In this document: positions 7,915-20,234 of the stretch, one piece after another | How positions within the stretch are numbered: position 1 is the first letter of the stretch | Layout of the letters: each line of letters begins with the position of its first letter | Origin: Lineus longissimus | Lineage: Eukaryota; Nemertea; Pilidiophora; Heteronemertea; Lineidae | DNA: 64,000 nt | Reading direction: 5' to 3' | NCBI RefSeq assembly: GCF_910592395.1 | Contig: NC_088317.1 | Location: forward strand, 18,524,039 to 18,588,038 | Program-made: the position numbers and the translations under genes | The notes under the pieces: model-generated | What the model was told of the DNA's origin: nothing | Database searches by the model: none | What the model saw: only the letters and a program-made list of their open reading frames with translations

Positions 7915-9244
7915 ATAATGAGAGGTTGCAAGTCTCGGTATTGTCGCTGCCCTTGGGATGATAATGAACGACCCTCCCAACCAACCTGAGGGAGAGCCTC
8001 AAGGTAAGAGTTGATCCTTGACTCAGCTTGGCCAAAAAAAGCGCAGATAGTATGCTATTTTAATGCTATAGATTTTTCAACAAGGTTTAAGACCTTTTGC
8101 TCGGATTTGTGATTTTTTAGCAAGGTTTAAGACATCTTGCTCGGATTGGAGATTTTTCAGCAAGGTTTAAGACATCTTGCTCGGATTGGAGATTTTTCTG
8201 CAAGGTTTAAGACATCTTGCTAAGGATTGATTGAAATGCCTCATTCTGATTCCATATTTTATAGGTTCAACTAGTCTTTTAGGTGATAGGTTGCAAGTCT
8301 CGGTATTGTCGCTGCCTTTGGGATGACGAAGAACGACCCTCCCAACCAACCTGATGGAGAGCCTCAAGGTTAGACCTGATCCTTGACTCAGCTTGGCCAC
8401 AAAATGGAGCAGACAGTCTGCTATTTTAATGCCATAGATTTTGCGGCAAGATTTAAGACACCTTGCTAAGGATTGATTGAAATGCCTCATTCTGATTCCA
8501 TATTTTATAGGTTCAACTAGTCTTTTAGGTGAGAGGTTGCAAGTCTCGGTATCATCACTGCCTTTGGGATGATGAAGAACGACCCTCCCAACCAACCTGA
8601 GGGAGAGCCTCAAGGTTAGACCTGATCCTTGACTCAGCTTGGCCACAAAAAGGCACAGATAGTCTGTTATTTTAATGCCATAGATTTTTCGGCAAGATTT
8701 AATGCATCTTGCTCGGATTGGAGATTTTTCTGCAAGGTTTAAGACATCTTGCTAAGGATTGATTGAAATGCCTCATTCTGATTCCATATTTTATAGGTTC
8801 AACTAGTCTTTTAGGTGAGAGGTTGCAAGTCTCGGTATCATCACTGCCTTTGGGATGATGAAGAACGACCCTCCCAACCAACCCGAGGGAGAGCCTCCTG
8901 GTTAGACCTGATCCTTGAATCAGCTTGGCCACAAAAAGGCACAGATAGTCTGTTATTTTGATGCCATAGATTTTTCGGCAAGATTTAATACATCTTGCTC
9001 GGATTGGAGATTTTTCTGCAAGGTTTAAGACATCTTGCTAAGGATTGATTGAAATGCCTCATTCTGATTCCATATTTTATAGGTTCAACTAGTCTTTTAG
9101 GTGAGAAGTTGCAAGTCTTGGTATCATCACTGCCTTTGGATGACGAAGAACGACCCTCCCAACCAACCTGAGGGAGAGCCTCAAGGTTAGACCTGATCCT
9201 TGACTCAGCTTGGCCACAAAAAGGCACAGATAGTCTGCTATTTC
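7915..9244. repeat. 286-bp satellite array, part A
   Basis: About 4.5 tandem units of a 286-bp monomer with some internal deletions. Each monomer contains TTTCGGCAAGATTTAATACA, CCATATTTTATAGGTTCAAC and CCTCCCAACCAACC words. On the minus strand each monomer has an open frame of about 77 codons (MAKLSQGSGLTLRLS...). On the plus strand it has an acceptor-like TTTTATAG and a donor-like CAAG|GTTAGA. The array stops at the left LTR of the copia element. Confidence 0.9.
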
Positions 9245-9422
9245 TGAAAAGTTTGTCATTACTTACTGACATTGGTTGTATTCCACTCACACAGTCACTC
9301 CATATGATGGGCCGGCCCAGGTCTCTTGCTTGTGATTATTCTTTGTCGTGTACTGGTATAGTTTATCCTCTAGATAATATGTCCTCCTGACTCAATCTGT
9401 TCTCCATGAACAACTCTCCTCA
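9245..9422 (-). repeat. 3' LTR of the copia element
   Basis: A 178-bp copy; on the minus strand it begins TGAGGAGAGTTG and ends CAAACTTTTCA. A purine-rich tract (GGGTGGAGGGAC, 9436-9447) lies just inside it and overlaps the end of the pol frame. Confidence 0.9.
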
Positions 9423-9428
9423 ACTACC

Positions 9429-11069
9429 TTAAAAAGTCCCTCCACCCAAAAGTACACACAGATCAGCCAGTTGTTCTTTTCCATTGATCCATTTGAATTT
9501 CTCTATATCCTTTCTTTCAATGGCTTCTCTGATACCACTTATTTCTATTCTCAACCTCTTTTCTGAGACTCCTTTGTTGGATCTGACAGCCTCATGGAGT
9601 GATTTGCAGTCTGTCACACAAGTTATTCTAGGGCTTTCTTTTATGATTTCCGAAATCAGAGAATTGATAAAGAAAGCATTATCCATTGCATCTGCCATTG
9701 CCAGGGTTTCTCCAGCCAGTGTGCTTCTCACCACTCGTCTTATTTTCTTAGAACTCCAGCATAATGGTGAAATTTTCTGTTCTTCTCCTTCTAGACATAT
9801 GAAGTGTCCTCCTTGAGTAGCTCCATTTTCCAAATTTCCAAATGATGCATCACTAAATACAGTCAACTTGGGGTTCTTCAGTTTACTAAACTTAAGTGTC
9901 ACCTTCTCACTTTTGGCTTTTCGGATTACTTTGTTTGTCTCAAACAGATCTCTCACTTTGGCTTGATCCTTGACTCTTGAGGCTATATTACAAGTATCAA
10001 AGATGATGTCTGGCCTGCTCTGTCTCCCCAACCATAGAAGTTGGCCAACCCTTTCTCTCATGATCTTTCTTTCCGATTCTGTTACTTCAGCATCCTTTTG
10101 GTCCCATCTTTCTCTTCTCAACTCTATGTATTCTAAATTGTCCTTGTAAAAATTCTGATCCAATCTGATTTGTCCCATGTCACACTGTACCTTTAAGCCA
10201 ACATACTTGAAGCGTTCTTTGTCCTCTCTCCCAACAACTAGTTCTTTTCTCACGTTCTCTATCACTAGTTTCTCAAACTCAGGTGTCCCAGCCCATAGGA
10301 AGTCATCTACATGACATGCAAGAATTCCTCTCAGTTGTTCCTTCTCATCATGCCATATGAACACAGCTGGTTCAAGTTTGGACACCACTCCTTCGTATTT
10401 GTTCATGCATGATTTCACCTTTTTGTACCATTGAAGGGAAGCATCTCCAAGTCCATAGACACATTTTTCTAACTTCCACAGTTTTCCTTCCTTTTCTTTA
10501 GCTTCTTTTGGAGGTTTTATGTATATCTCTCTTTCTAATCTCTCACCTTGGAGAAAGGCAGATTTTATATCCATTGATTTTGGGGTCCATTCCTTCTGTG
10601 CCATTATGGCAAGAATTATCTTCAAAGCCTCTGTTGAGCAAGTGGGAGAATCTCTCTCCATTTCAAGATCACTTTCTTCATAGCCTCTCGCTACAAGTCT
10701 TGCTTTTGGCACCAATTTTCCATTCTTTTCTTTCATACAGCATACCCATCTGGTTGAAACAGTTCTTTGTCCTTCATCATTTACAGTTGAGTATACCCTG
10801 TGATCTTTCCAACTAGTGAGTTCTCTTTCTTTAGCTTCTTCAAAGACACTCTGTTCTGTTATATAAACATCATTTTCTTGCTCCCCATTCTGTTCATCAG
10901 TTGTTATTATTGTGACTTTCCAATTATCTAGTTCTTCAAGATTCACTAGCTGACATGGTCTCAACTTCTCCATTTTCACTAGTAACGCCCATGTTGTACC
11001 AGTTCTTATACTGTCCCGTCTTTTTTCCAGCTCTGTTGATGACTGTAGCTTTCCTTGTTTCTTCTTCAT
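9429..11069 (-). pseudogene. copia pol, reverse transcriptase and RNase H segment
   Basis: This 546-codon frame encodes the copia reverse transcriptase, which copies element RNA into DNA in virus-like particles, and the RNase H that removes the RNA. Visible motifs: WVCCMKEKNGKLVPKARLVA at the front of the RT, the catalytic aspartate context MDIKSAFLQG, a YGL turn, and the catalytic pair in ACHVDDFLWAG. The RNase H region has FSDASFGN, then the copia-type AGETLAMADA, and ends VTDCKSL...EQLADLCVLLGGGTF. The frame ends at the purine tract beside the 3' LTR. It is in a different frame from the segment upstream (overlap 10936-11069), so a frameshift separates them. Confidence 0.92.
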
Positions 11070-11586
11070 CTTTGAACTTAATCATTACATGCTGTCCTGG
11101 TTTGAGAGATGTTGTTTTCAATGTCAATGTTGGAAGTTCTGTGCTGGCATCATCTTCTCTCATTCTTTCTGCATTCTGGTCATCTCCCCTTTTTCCTACT
11201 ATCTCTTCATCTTCGTTGTTCACATCAAGATCACTATCTCTCTCTTCTGTTGTCTGGTCTCTTCTCTCATCTTCACTGTCTATCTCTTCTTCATTTGCTG
11301 CCTCTTCTAGTTCACTATTCTTGCCTTCTACTGATTTCATTTCCTTCTCTTCTTCATCAATTTCTATTTTCTTCTCCACTTTCTTCAGTCTGCATACATG
11401 TACTCTCACTAGCTGGCTTCCATGTCTGACAAAGACTACTACTCCATCTTGTCCTATCACACGACCTGGTCCCCTCCATTCAGTTTCATTGGGTCTTTTG
11501 TAGAACACTTTATCATTGTTCAAGTCACTACATCTCGGCTGGTCCGAGTTTGTTTCCGCAGAGCTCTTCTGATTCTTTCTGAGCAT
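10936..11586 (-). pseudogene. copia pol, integrase-RT linker segment
   Basis: A 216-codon frame begins within the end of the integrase. It has the copia integrase C-terminal motif (VFYKRPNETEWRGPGRVIGQ; the GKG/GPG-like element), then a long acidic, low-complexity linker rich in E, D, K and S. Such linkers normally separate integrase from reverse transcriptase. It overlaps its neighbours in other frames at both ends (11520-11586 and 10936-11069), so this piece lies between two frameshifts. Confidence 0.85.
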
Positions 11587-13200
11587 TCAGCTTCTGTGTA
11601 TGCACTTCTAGCTGCATGCATTGCTGTCAGATGTTCTCCAACTTTCTGGCTTGTTGTTACCCCTTCAAGTGCTGGTAGGCTTTCTTCAAGAACAGAGGGT
11701 AAGTTGGGATTAACACCGAACACAAGTTGGTAGGCACTGAATCCATGTATATTGCTCATAGTGTTTTTAGCCATCAGAGCCCAACTCAATGCAGTCTCCC
11801 AGCTACATTGTTTGTCTGCTTTAACTTTGGACAATGTTTCTGTCAGTGTCATGTTGTGCCTTTCACATATTCCATTGGACCACGGACTGTAAGCTGCAGT
11901 CATGAGAATTTCTATACCAAACAAGTGACCCATCTGCACAACTTCTTCATTAGCGAATTCCCCTCCGTTATCTGAAAATATTTTCTTTGGAGCACCAAAC
12001 CTGCTTATCCATTGACTGATGAATTTCTCAACAATTTCTGTTCCTGCTTTTGTTTTGACAATTGCTCCTGCACTGTATCTTGTGTAAATGTCTATGATGT
12101 GTAAGAACCAAAGTGAAGGTTCAAGCTGATGTCGATCCATAGCTACCATTTCATTCCAATTTGTTGCAAGTGGCAAAGAAACTACAGGTCTGCTCGGTGT
12201 CTTTTGAAATCGTTGACATATCTCACATTCCCTCGAAACCTTCTCAAGCGTCTTCATCATACTTTGGTCCTTGATGCCCGCTTTCGCCAGCAGCATTCTC
12301 AGTTTCTCTTCTGAAGGATGTCCAAATTGACGATGAAGTTTCACTATTACTTTCTCTTTTTCTTTGGTGCTGTTAATCATCAGTACTTGTTGTGAATTCA
12401 GTTCTTCTTTTATGGTTCTTCTCCCAAGCAGATTCAGACAGTAGTGTCCACTCGAGGTTTGTTCTAAATGTACAGTCCTACCAAACAGTTTTGCTTCATC
12501 TTTGTTTAGGTCTAAGACGGCTCCAGCCTTTTTCAATGACTCCTTGCTTAACAATAGAGGCAAGTCTAATTCCACAACGTCAGTTGTAATGTTGCATTTT
12601 GTATCACCTATGTAAGCTGGGATAGTAATCGTCTTGGAGGCTGTCACCTTGACCCCATCACCGAATCTGTATACGCTGCTGCTGCTTTTTGTTTGTTTAA
12701 CTGTTGATGATCGTTCTCTGTCATTCAACGTTTCAATGTACTCATCAAGCCATTTATTGCCACAGACAGTCTTAGTGCATGCTGTATCTAATATGGCTGT
12801 GCCAAATGTTTCAGTCATGAATATGAGGTTGTGGTTGTCTATTTCACTGGTAAACAATGTTACATTGCACGACTCTTCTTCTGTTACCAATCTTACTACT
12901 TCCTTTGAGTCCTTATGCTCACAATCCCGAGCCCAGTGATATGTACTTCCACAAACAGCACATCTGGATCTCATGCCTTTCTTATCCATTGGATTTGTTC
13001 CACGCTGTAAATAAGGCTGTCTCTCTGTTGCCTTATTCTTGAAGTAGTGGCTCCTGCTATTTCTGGTTTGGTTGTTTGTGAACATCGCTTCCTGTTTTAT
13101 TGTCACACCATAGTCATTTAAACATTTTGATGCATCGTTTTCTCCAAAGTCCGTTTCAAAGCTGATTTCATACTTTGGAAGTTCAGTTCCTTCGCCGCTG
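11520..13200 (-). pseudogene. copia gag 3' end, protease and integrase segment
   Basis: This frame carries a zinc knuckle of CX2CX4HX4C form (CAVCGSTYHWARDC), which binds genomic RNA. The aspartic protease site is ILDTACTKTVCG, which cleaves the polyprotein. The integrase zinc-binding HHCC begins HRQFGHPSEEKL and ends CEICQRF. The D,D,E core has MDRH, FSDNGGEF and the glutamate in SNGICERHN. Integrase inserts the DNA copy. The frame is open from about 13200 down to a stop at 11520. The upper end has no start codon of its own and continues gag after a frameshift. The published-style start at 13106 would be a GTG and is not meaningful here. Confidence 0.92.
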
Positions 13201-13657
13201 TTAGTGCAAGTTGTTTCTCATTTTGGCCTAGACCTGCTTTATCTAGAATTTTGAAGGCTAGAACAGCTTCTGGTAATTCCATTTTATGTTTCTTACTAAG
13301 ATAGTACAGTCTTTCAAACTCAATGATATACTCCCCAATTGACTGTCCTTCAACTCTTTAGAAATTTTCAAATTTGGTGTAAATGCTGTAGGCTATATCA
13401 ATTTCATCCTTTTTGTAAACCTTGTCAAGGGCTGCTAGAAGTACTTTCATTCCATCATCAGTATTGAGTTCACTTGTTTCAAGTTCTAATGCAATGGCTC
13501 TCGCCTGACCTTTTAGTGATAATGTGACTGCAAGAGCTTGTTTCTTTATATCAAGTTCTGTCACAAGTTGCCACATAGAAATTTCATTTTTCCATGTCTC
13601 ATAATCGGAATGAGATTCACTTCCAAAGGTTGGGGGGTTTTTATATCCGGCGGCCAT
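13110..13657 (-). pseudogene. copia gag, N-terminal part with in-frame stop
   Basis: The start is taken at the ATG at 13657 (MAAGYKNPPTFGSESHSDYE); a longer frame to 13723 runs back into the leader. The product is the capsid-forming Gag of the copia family (UBN2-like): FxGxxHxDYETWKNEISMW near the N terminus, then SLKGQARAIALELE. A TAA at 13360-13358 interrupts the frame after KFENF. The same frame then resumes with VEGQSIGEYIIEFERL and AVLAFKILDKAGL. It ends at a second TAA near 13116, while the overlapping shifted frame carries on into the zinc knuckle. It therefore has one nonsense change and one frameshift. Confidence 0.85.
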
Positions 13658-13774
13658 TTTTTTCTTTTGTTTGCTATTAAGTACAGGCACTGATGTACAG
13701 GGAATGTAAATGTATATGCACACAAGTATCCAGCTAACACTACACAGAGGTCCTCCTTGTAGATTGTTACACAG

Positions 13775-13786
13775 CCTCTGCTACCA
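13775..13786 (-). promoter_or_regulatory. Primer-binding site complementary to initiator tRNA-Met
   Basis: Directly inside the 5' LTR the minus strand reads TGGTAGCAGAGG. This is the complement of the 3' end of metazoan initiator tRNA-Met (...CCTCTGCTACCA), where minus-strand DNA synthesis would be primed. Confidence 0.9.
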
Positions 13787-13964
13787 TGAAAAGTTTGTCA
13801 TTACTTACTGACATTGGTTGTATTCCACTCACACAGTCACTCCATATGATGGGCCGGCCCAGGTCTCTTGCTTGTGATTATTCTTTGTCGTGTACTGGTA
13901 TAGTTTATCCTCTAGATAATATGTCCTCCTGACTCAATCTGTTCTCCATGAACAACTCTCCTCA
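13787..13964 (-). repeat. 5' LTR of the copia element
   Basis: 178 bp, apparently identical base for base to 9245-9422. The satellite resumes right after it, in a different phase of the monomer. Confidence 0.9.
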
Positions 13965-13967
13965 ACT

Positions 13968-16900
13968 GAAGAACGACCCTCCCAACCAACCCGAGGGAGA
14001 GCCTCCAGGTTAGACCTGATCCTTGAATCAGCTTGGCCACAAAAAGGCACAGATAGTCTGTTATTTTAATGCCATAGATTTTTCGGCAAGATTTAATACA
14101 TCGTGCTCGGATTGGAGATTTTTCTGCAAGGTTTAAGACATCTTGCTGAGGATTGATTGAAATGCCTCATTCTGATTCCATATTTTATAGGTTCAACTAG
14201 TCTTTTAGGTGAGAGGTTGCAAGTCTCGGTATCATCACTGCCTTTGGATGACGAAGAACGACCCTCCCAACCAACCTGAGGGAGAGCCTCAAGGTTAGAC
14301 CTGATCCTTGACTCAGCTTGGCCACAAAAAGGCACAGATAGTCTGCTATTTCAATGCTATCGATTTTTTGGCAAGATTTAATACATCTTGCTCGGATTGG
14401 AGATTTTTCAGCAAGGTTTAAGACATCTTGCTAAGGATTGATTGAAATGCCTGATTCTGATTCCATATTTTATAGGTTCAACTAGTCTTTTAGGTGAGAG
14501 GTTGCAAGTGTCGGTATCATCACTGCCTTTGGGATGACGAAGAACGACCCACCCAACCAACCTGAGGGAGAGCCTCAAGGTTAGACCTGATCCTTGACTC
14601 AGCTTGGCCACAAAATGGCGCATACAGTCTGCTATTTTAATGCCATAGATTTTTCGGCAAGATTTAATACATCTTGCTCGGATTGGAGATTTTTCAGCAA
14701 GGTTTAAGACATCTTCCTAAGGATTGATTGAAATGCCTCATTCTGATTCCATATTTTATAGGTTCAACTAGTCTTTTAGGTGAGAAGTTGCAAGTCTCGG
14801 TATCATCACTGCCTTTGGGATGATGAAGAACGACCCTCCCAACCAACCCGAGGGAGAGCCTCAAGGTTAGACCTGATCCTTGAATCAGCTTGGCCACAAA
14901 AAGGCACAGATAGTCTGCTATTTTAATGTCATAGATTTTTCGGCAAGATTTAATACATCTTGCTCGGATTGGAGATTTTTCTGCAAGGTTTAAGACATCT
15001 TGTTAAGGACTGATTGAAATGCCTCATTCTGATTCCATATTTTATAGGTTCAACTAGTCTTTTAGGTAAGGGTTGCAAGTCTCGGTATCATCACTGCCTT
15101 TGGATGACGAAGAACGACCCTCCCAACCAACCTGAGGGAGAGCCTCAAGGTTAGACCTGATCCTTGACTCAGCTTGGCCACAAAATGGCGCATACAGTCT
15201 GCTATTTTAATGCCATAGATTTTTCGGCAAGATTTAATACATCTTGCTCGGATTGGAGATTTTTCTGCAAGGTTTAAGACATCTTGCTAAGGATTGATTG
15301 AAATGCCTCATTCTGATCCCATATTTTATAGGTTCAACTAGTCTTTTAGGTGAGAAGTTGCAAGTCTCGGTATCATCACTGCCTTTGGGATGACGAAGAA
15401 CGACCCTCCCAACCAACCTGAGGGAGAGCCTCAAGGTTAGACCTGATCCTTGACTCAGCTTGGCCACAAAAAGGCACAGATAGTCTGCTATTTTAATGCC
15501 ATAGATTTTTCGGCAAGATTTAATACATCTTACTCGGATTGGAGATTTTTCTGCAAGGTTTAAGACATCTTGCTGAGGATTGATTGAAATGCCTCATTCT
15601 GATTCCATATTTTATAGGTTCAACTAGTCTTTTTGGTGAGAAGTTGCAAGTCTCGGTATCATCACTGCCTTTGGGATGATGAAGAACGACCCTCCCAACC
15701 AACCCGAGGGAGAGCCTCAAGGTTAGACCTGATCCTTGAATCAGCTTGGCCACAAAAAGGCACAGATAGTCTGCTATTTTAATGTCATAGATTTTTCGGC
15801 AAGATTTAATACATCTTGCTCGGATTGGAGATTTTTCTGCAAGGTTTAAGACATCTTGTTAAGGACTGATTGAAATGCCTCATTCTGATTCCATATTTTA
15901 TAGGTTCAACTAGTCTTTTAGGTAAGGGTTGCAAGTCTCGGTATCATCACTGCCTTTGGATGACGAAGAACGACCCTCCCAACCAACCTGAGGGAGAGCC
16001 TCAAGGTTAGACCTGATCCTTGACTCAGCTTGGCCACAAAATGGCGCATACAGTCTGCTATTTTAATGCCATAGATTTTTCGGCAAGATTTAATACATCT
16101 TGCTCGGATTGGAGATTTTTCTGCAAGGTTTAAGACATCTTGCTAAGGATTGATTGAAATGCCTCATTCTGATCCCATATTTTATAGGTTCAACTAGTCT
16201 TTTAGGTGAGAAGTTGCAAGTCTCGGTATCATCACTGCCTTTGGGATGACGAAGAACGACCCTCCCAACCAACCTGAGGGAGAGCCTCAAGGTTAGACCT
16301 GATCCTTGACTCAGCTTGGCCACAAAAAGGCACAGATAGTCTGCTATTTTAATGCCATAGATTTTTCGGCAAGATTTAATACATCTTACTCGGATTGGAG
16401 ATTTTTCTGCAAGGTTTAAGACATCTTGCTGAGGATTGATTGAAATGCCTCATTCTGATTCCATATTTTATAGGTTCAACTAGTCTTTTTGGTGAGAAGT
16501 TGCAAGTCTCGGTATCATCACTGCCTTTGGGATGACGAAGAATGACCCTCCCAACCAACCTGAGGGAGAGCCTCAAGGTTAGACCTGATCCTTGACTCAG
16601 CTTGGCCACAAAAAGGCACAGATAGTCTGCTATTTTAATGCCATAGATTTTTCGGCAAGATTTAATACATCTTACTCGGATTGGAGATTTTTCTGCAAGG
16701 TTTAAGACATCTTGCTGAGGATTGATTGAAATGCCTCATTCTGATTCCATATTTTATAGGTTCAACTAGTCTTTTAGGTGAGAGGTTGCAAGCCTCGGTA
16801 TCATCACTGCCTTTGGGATGACAATGAACGACCCTCTTAACCAACCTGAGGGAGAGTCTCAAGGTTAGACCTGATCCTTGACTCAGCTTGGCAACAAAAT

Positions 16901-17510
16901 GGCGCAGATAGTCTGCTATTTTAATGCCATAGATTTTTCAGCAAGATTTAACACATCTTGCTCGGATCGGAGATTTTTCAGGAAGGTTTAAGACATCTTG
17001 CTAAGGATTGATTGAAATGCCTCATTCTGATTCCATATTTTATAGGTTCAACTAGTCTTTTGGTGAGAGGTTGCAAGTCCCGGTATTGTCGCTGCCTTTG
17101 GGATGACAAAGAACGACCCTCCCAACCAACCTGAGGGAGAGCCTCATGGTAACACTCGACCCTTGACTCAGCTTGGCCACAAAATGGCGCAGACAGTCTG
17201 CTATTTTAATGCCATCGATTTTTCGGCAAGATTTAATACATCTTGCTCGGATTGGAGATTTTTCAGCAAGGTTTAAGACATCTTGCTAAGGATTGATTGA
17301 AATGCCTCATTCTGATTCCATATTTTATAGGTTCAACTAGTCTTTTGGTGAGAGGTTGCAAGTCCCGGTATTGTCACTGCCTTTGGGATGACAATGAACG
17401 ACCCTCCCAACCAACCCGAGGGAGAGCCTCAAGGTTTGACTTGATCCTTGACTAAGCTTGGCCATAAAATGGCGCAGATAGCCTCAAGGTAAGACTCGAT
17501 TCTTAATGCC
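13968..17510. repeat. 286-bp satellite array, part B, with three-unit higher-order repeat
   Basis: About 12 tandem monomers of 286 bp. Between about 14930 and 16641 two consecutive three-monomer blocks, 856 bp apart, share private variants: TGTTAAGGACTG at 15001 and 15857, CATACAGTCTG at 15191 and 16047, GATCCCATAT at 15316 and 16172, CATCTTACTCGG at 15528 and 16384. This shows recent block duplication. Monomers decay toward 17500. Confidence 0.92.
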
Positions 17511-19487
17511 ATAGATTGAAATTTTGAGCAGTGACTGAGATTATGTGACTTGAGTAAGATACAGCTGAACCATCCAATATATTCAAGAACATAAAAAACG
17601 GATTCAAACAAGAATGTAAAGATCTAGAGGAGAGATTTCTAGCAGTTTTGAAAAGTCTTGCTAAAGATTTTATTCCAAATTGAACACATCATTCTTATTC
17701 TAATATTTTAAAGGTTCAACAAGCCCAGGATCACATTTGAATCACTGACATCCCCATTCTGTAGGAAAGGAGCCTTGGGAAAGGAGAACCCATCAAAGAT
17801 CGTCTCGAAAACACTTGCCTTGATCAGGATACGCTGAAAAACCACCGATGAGGAAAATCACTTTATCATCATCATCATGGAAGTTTTATAACCCTTTTGG
17901 GTCTTCAACTTATAAGGTTTGTGAAAAATCAGTGCAATACAGTCTTATTTTCCATCTCTTTGAATCTGACACAGTCAATTCTTTAAGACATCCTCATTCC
18001 TTGTCTTTTATACCTGGACTCATACTTAGACTGGTCATTCTCTATTGTTGTTTGTATATCAAAATATGGTGCCCACACAGAAAAACACAAAAAGACCAGG
18101 CGCTTTATAAAAACAAGGAAAAACGAAGTACGGTGTGGGAGAGTCGTCTCACTTGTAGTAAAAATATGAACTTTTTAATTTTTCCAGAGATTGTCTAAAC
18201 GGGTTTTGAAAGTTTCAAGGGTATTTCTATTTGCAGCTACAACTTCATGTCAGAGATACATGGAATACTGTCAGGAACAAACCTGATGAAAGAACTCTCA
18301 TTGCTACACCAATGTTCGCGTTGATACAGAGCTGGACGATCCCATCGATGCTCTTGTTTCAGGCAAATGTAATGAAGTGCTGTGCAAACGATCTGTTAAG
18401 CAAACATTTGTTCCAAATTGTAGCATAATATTTGTTCCAAATAGTGATTTACCGACATGCTTGAAGATCACCTGTTTGTATTTGACAATGCAATACTGCA
18501 CAAATGTAATGTGATGTAATGCAACGCTACAATTTGTTAGGCAAAATGTTTGTTCAAAATTGTGATTTATCAACATGTTTGAAGATCACCTGTATGTAGA
18601 TCACCTGTATGTATTTGACAATGCAACACTGCACATAATCTTTCACTGTGGCCCAGTGTGTTTTGCACCCTTGAAACTAATGTAATTTAAACTTTTCAAG
18701 CCTGAATGCTCTTGGGAGCGCCCTTCCTGTTCTCAAATAGTCTGTGAATAAGCCACTTAAGTATGTTGATAACTTTATCATTTCATACTGTGTCATCTTC
18801 CTTTGCATATAGGCATATAGGCATATCTTTCATTATTTTCAATTATTTTTTATTTTTTAAAGTTTTTTTTGGCATTTTTGTTTTTTCTTCAGTGGTACAT
18901 GTTGGTCATTATAGCTAGATTACAGGTAGGTTAGGCCTACAGGGTTACAGCATTAGTTTATTTCATGACTGGCAGTTAGTGCCGTCATCAGCAGCCACTT
19001 AGGATAGGATTGAGACTAGTGAGTGCAGTAGGTGTAGGCGCAACGTATCTAAGGTTAGGCACTCACTGGTCTTTATCTCCAGGAAGATGACACACCTGGG
19101 TAACCATGGCGAAGCTGCAATACAATCTTATCACTGGTTTTAAACTTGATCCCAGTTGTTTGCTATAATTGGGAAAAGTTTGTTATCAGATTTTAAAACT
19201 CAGAGGCTCATGCCAGTGAGCATGTTGCGCGTTTTAATAGTAATAGTAGCTCGAATTGGGCACATGGCTTGAAAGGTTTAAAACATTGACCTGTGATAAA
19301 AAGGGTGAGTTTCTGGGAATGGCCTGCAAAGGCAATTGCATTTTCTCACCCATTTTTTCACAATCAAATATTGTTTATAAAATGTAAAATGTATGATGTA
19401 AATAATGAAGTAAAAATGTATAACATGATAAGAAAGTACTTCTTTGAAGATATTTATGTTTTGTTATGGTAAAATGAATTACAGGCC
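17511..19487. other. Non-coding interior of the giant element
   Basis: No convincing gene is seen. At 18400-18500 and 18535-18640 there is a tandem duplication of about 130 bp (TTTGTTCAAAATTGTGATTT ... GAAGATCACCTG). A plus-strand stretch at 18229-18420 follows a good acceptor (TTCTATTTGCAG|C) and is open, but it has no known family and could be an old exon. 18900-19060 contains TAGGTTAGGCCTA-like words. Confidence 0.4.
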
Positions 19488-19865
19488 CTTACTGTAAACT
19501 CACTCAGGAGCTGTCCGACCGTCAAATGGCAGCACCCGCTGGATCTGTCATATTCATAGTCCCCTGCTGTAAACTCACCCGGCCAGGAGCTGTCTGGGCT
19601 TCAAATGGCAGCACATGCTGGATATATCAATATAGGACAGCCCCCCCCCCCCACTATAAACTCACCCAGGAGCTGTCTTAACCTTAAATGTGGCAGCACC
19701 AGTGGGACATATCAGTCGGCTACCATCCTACGTGTTGGTCCCTACTATAAACTCACCCAGGAGCTGTCTTAACCTTAAATGTGGCAGCACCAGTGGGAAA
19801 TATCAGTCGGCTACCATCCTACGTGTTGTTCCCTACTGTAAACTCACCCAGGAGCTATCGCCTCT
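19488..19865 (+). repeat. Tandem repeat, period about 75-91 bp
   Basis: Five units begin with AAACTCACCCAGGAGCTGTC at 19496, 19571, 19658, 19749 and 19840. The last two periods are exactly 91 bp. A poly-C run at 19641-19652 lies in one unit. Confidence 0.85.
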
Positions 19866-20234
19866 TGATCATGTGAATCAAATGCTAGTCTGGAGGTCTC
19901 AGAAGCCCACTTTGTCCCCTCCAATAGATCGAAGACATGCCTTTTCCGAGGCCGGGATGGATGTACGCTATCCTGATTCAAATATTATTCATCATTCTCT
20001 TCGTTGGCCATCTTCTTAGATGCCTGAGATAGTAAGTCAGGTGTCCGAGATGAAAAATAAACATCGTCACTGAAAAAAAAAACACCATGTCCTTTCACTA
20101 AGACGAGAATATCGTCTAAATCGGATTCTGGGTCGTGTGAAGACAAGTCTCAAATGGTCTGTGAGAGGTGTCTAAATGAACTCTTTGCGACCTCGATGTC
20201 AATCGTCAGAGATAACGCCCTAGTGGGAACAGGT

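Larger units (their letters stand above)
9245..13964 (-). mobile_element. Ty1/copia-type LTR retrotransposon inserted in the 286-bp satellite
   Basis: A 4.7-kb element in minus orientation. It has 178-bp direct LTRs at 9245-9422 and 13787-13964 that look identical by eye, with TG...CA ends. It has a 12-base primer site matching initiator tRNA-Met, then gag, protease, integrase, reverse transcriptase and RNase H in that order. Integrase before reverse transcriptase defines the copia superfamily. The coding region is interrupted by one stop and about three frameshifts, so this copy cannot make the full polyprotein as written. No target-site duplication is visible: the left flank is ATTTC and the right flank ACTGA. 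Confidence 0.95.

Noticed and set aside
8167-9290. Minus-strand genes with MAKLSQGSGLTLRLS-type proteins
   Set aside because: These frames repeat with every 286-bp satellite unit and shift frame between units; they come from the satellite.
9484-13042. Plus-strand ORFs up to 182 codons opposite the copia element
   Set aside because: They are antisense shadows of the copia gag-pol frames.
14093-16862. Series of 66-80 codon minus-strand genes
   Set aside because: Same satellite-derived frame, one per monomer, with no start or regulatory context.
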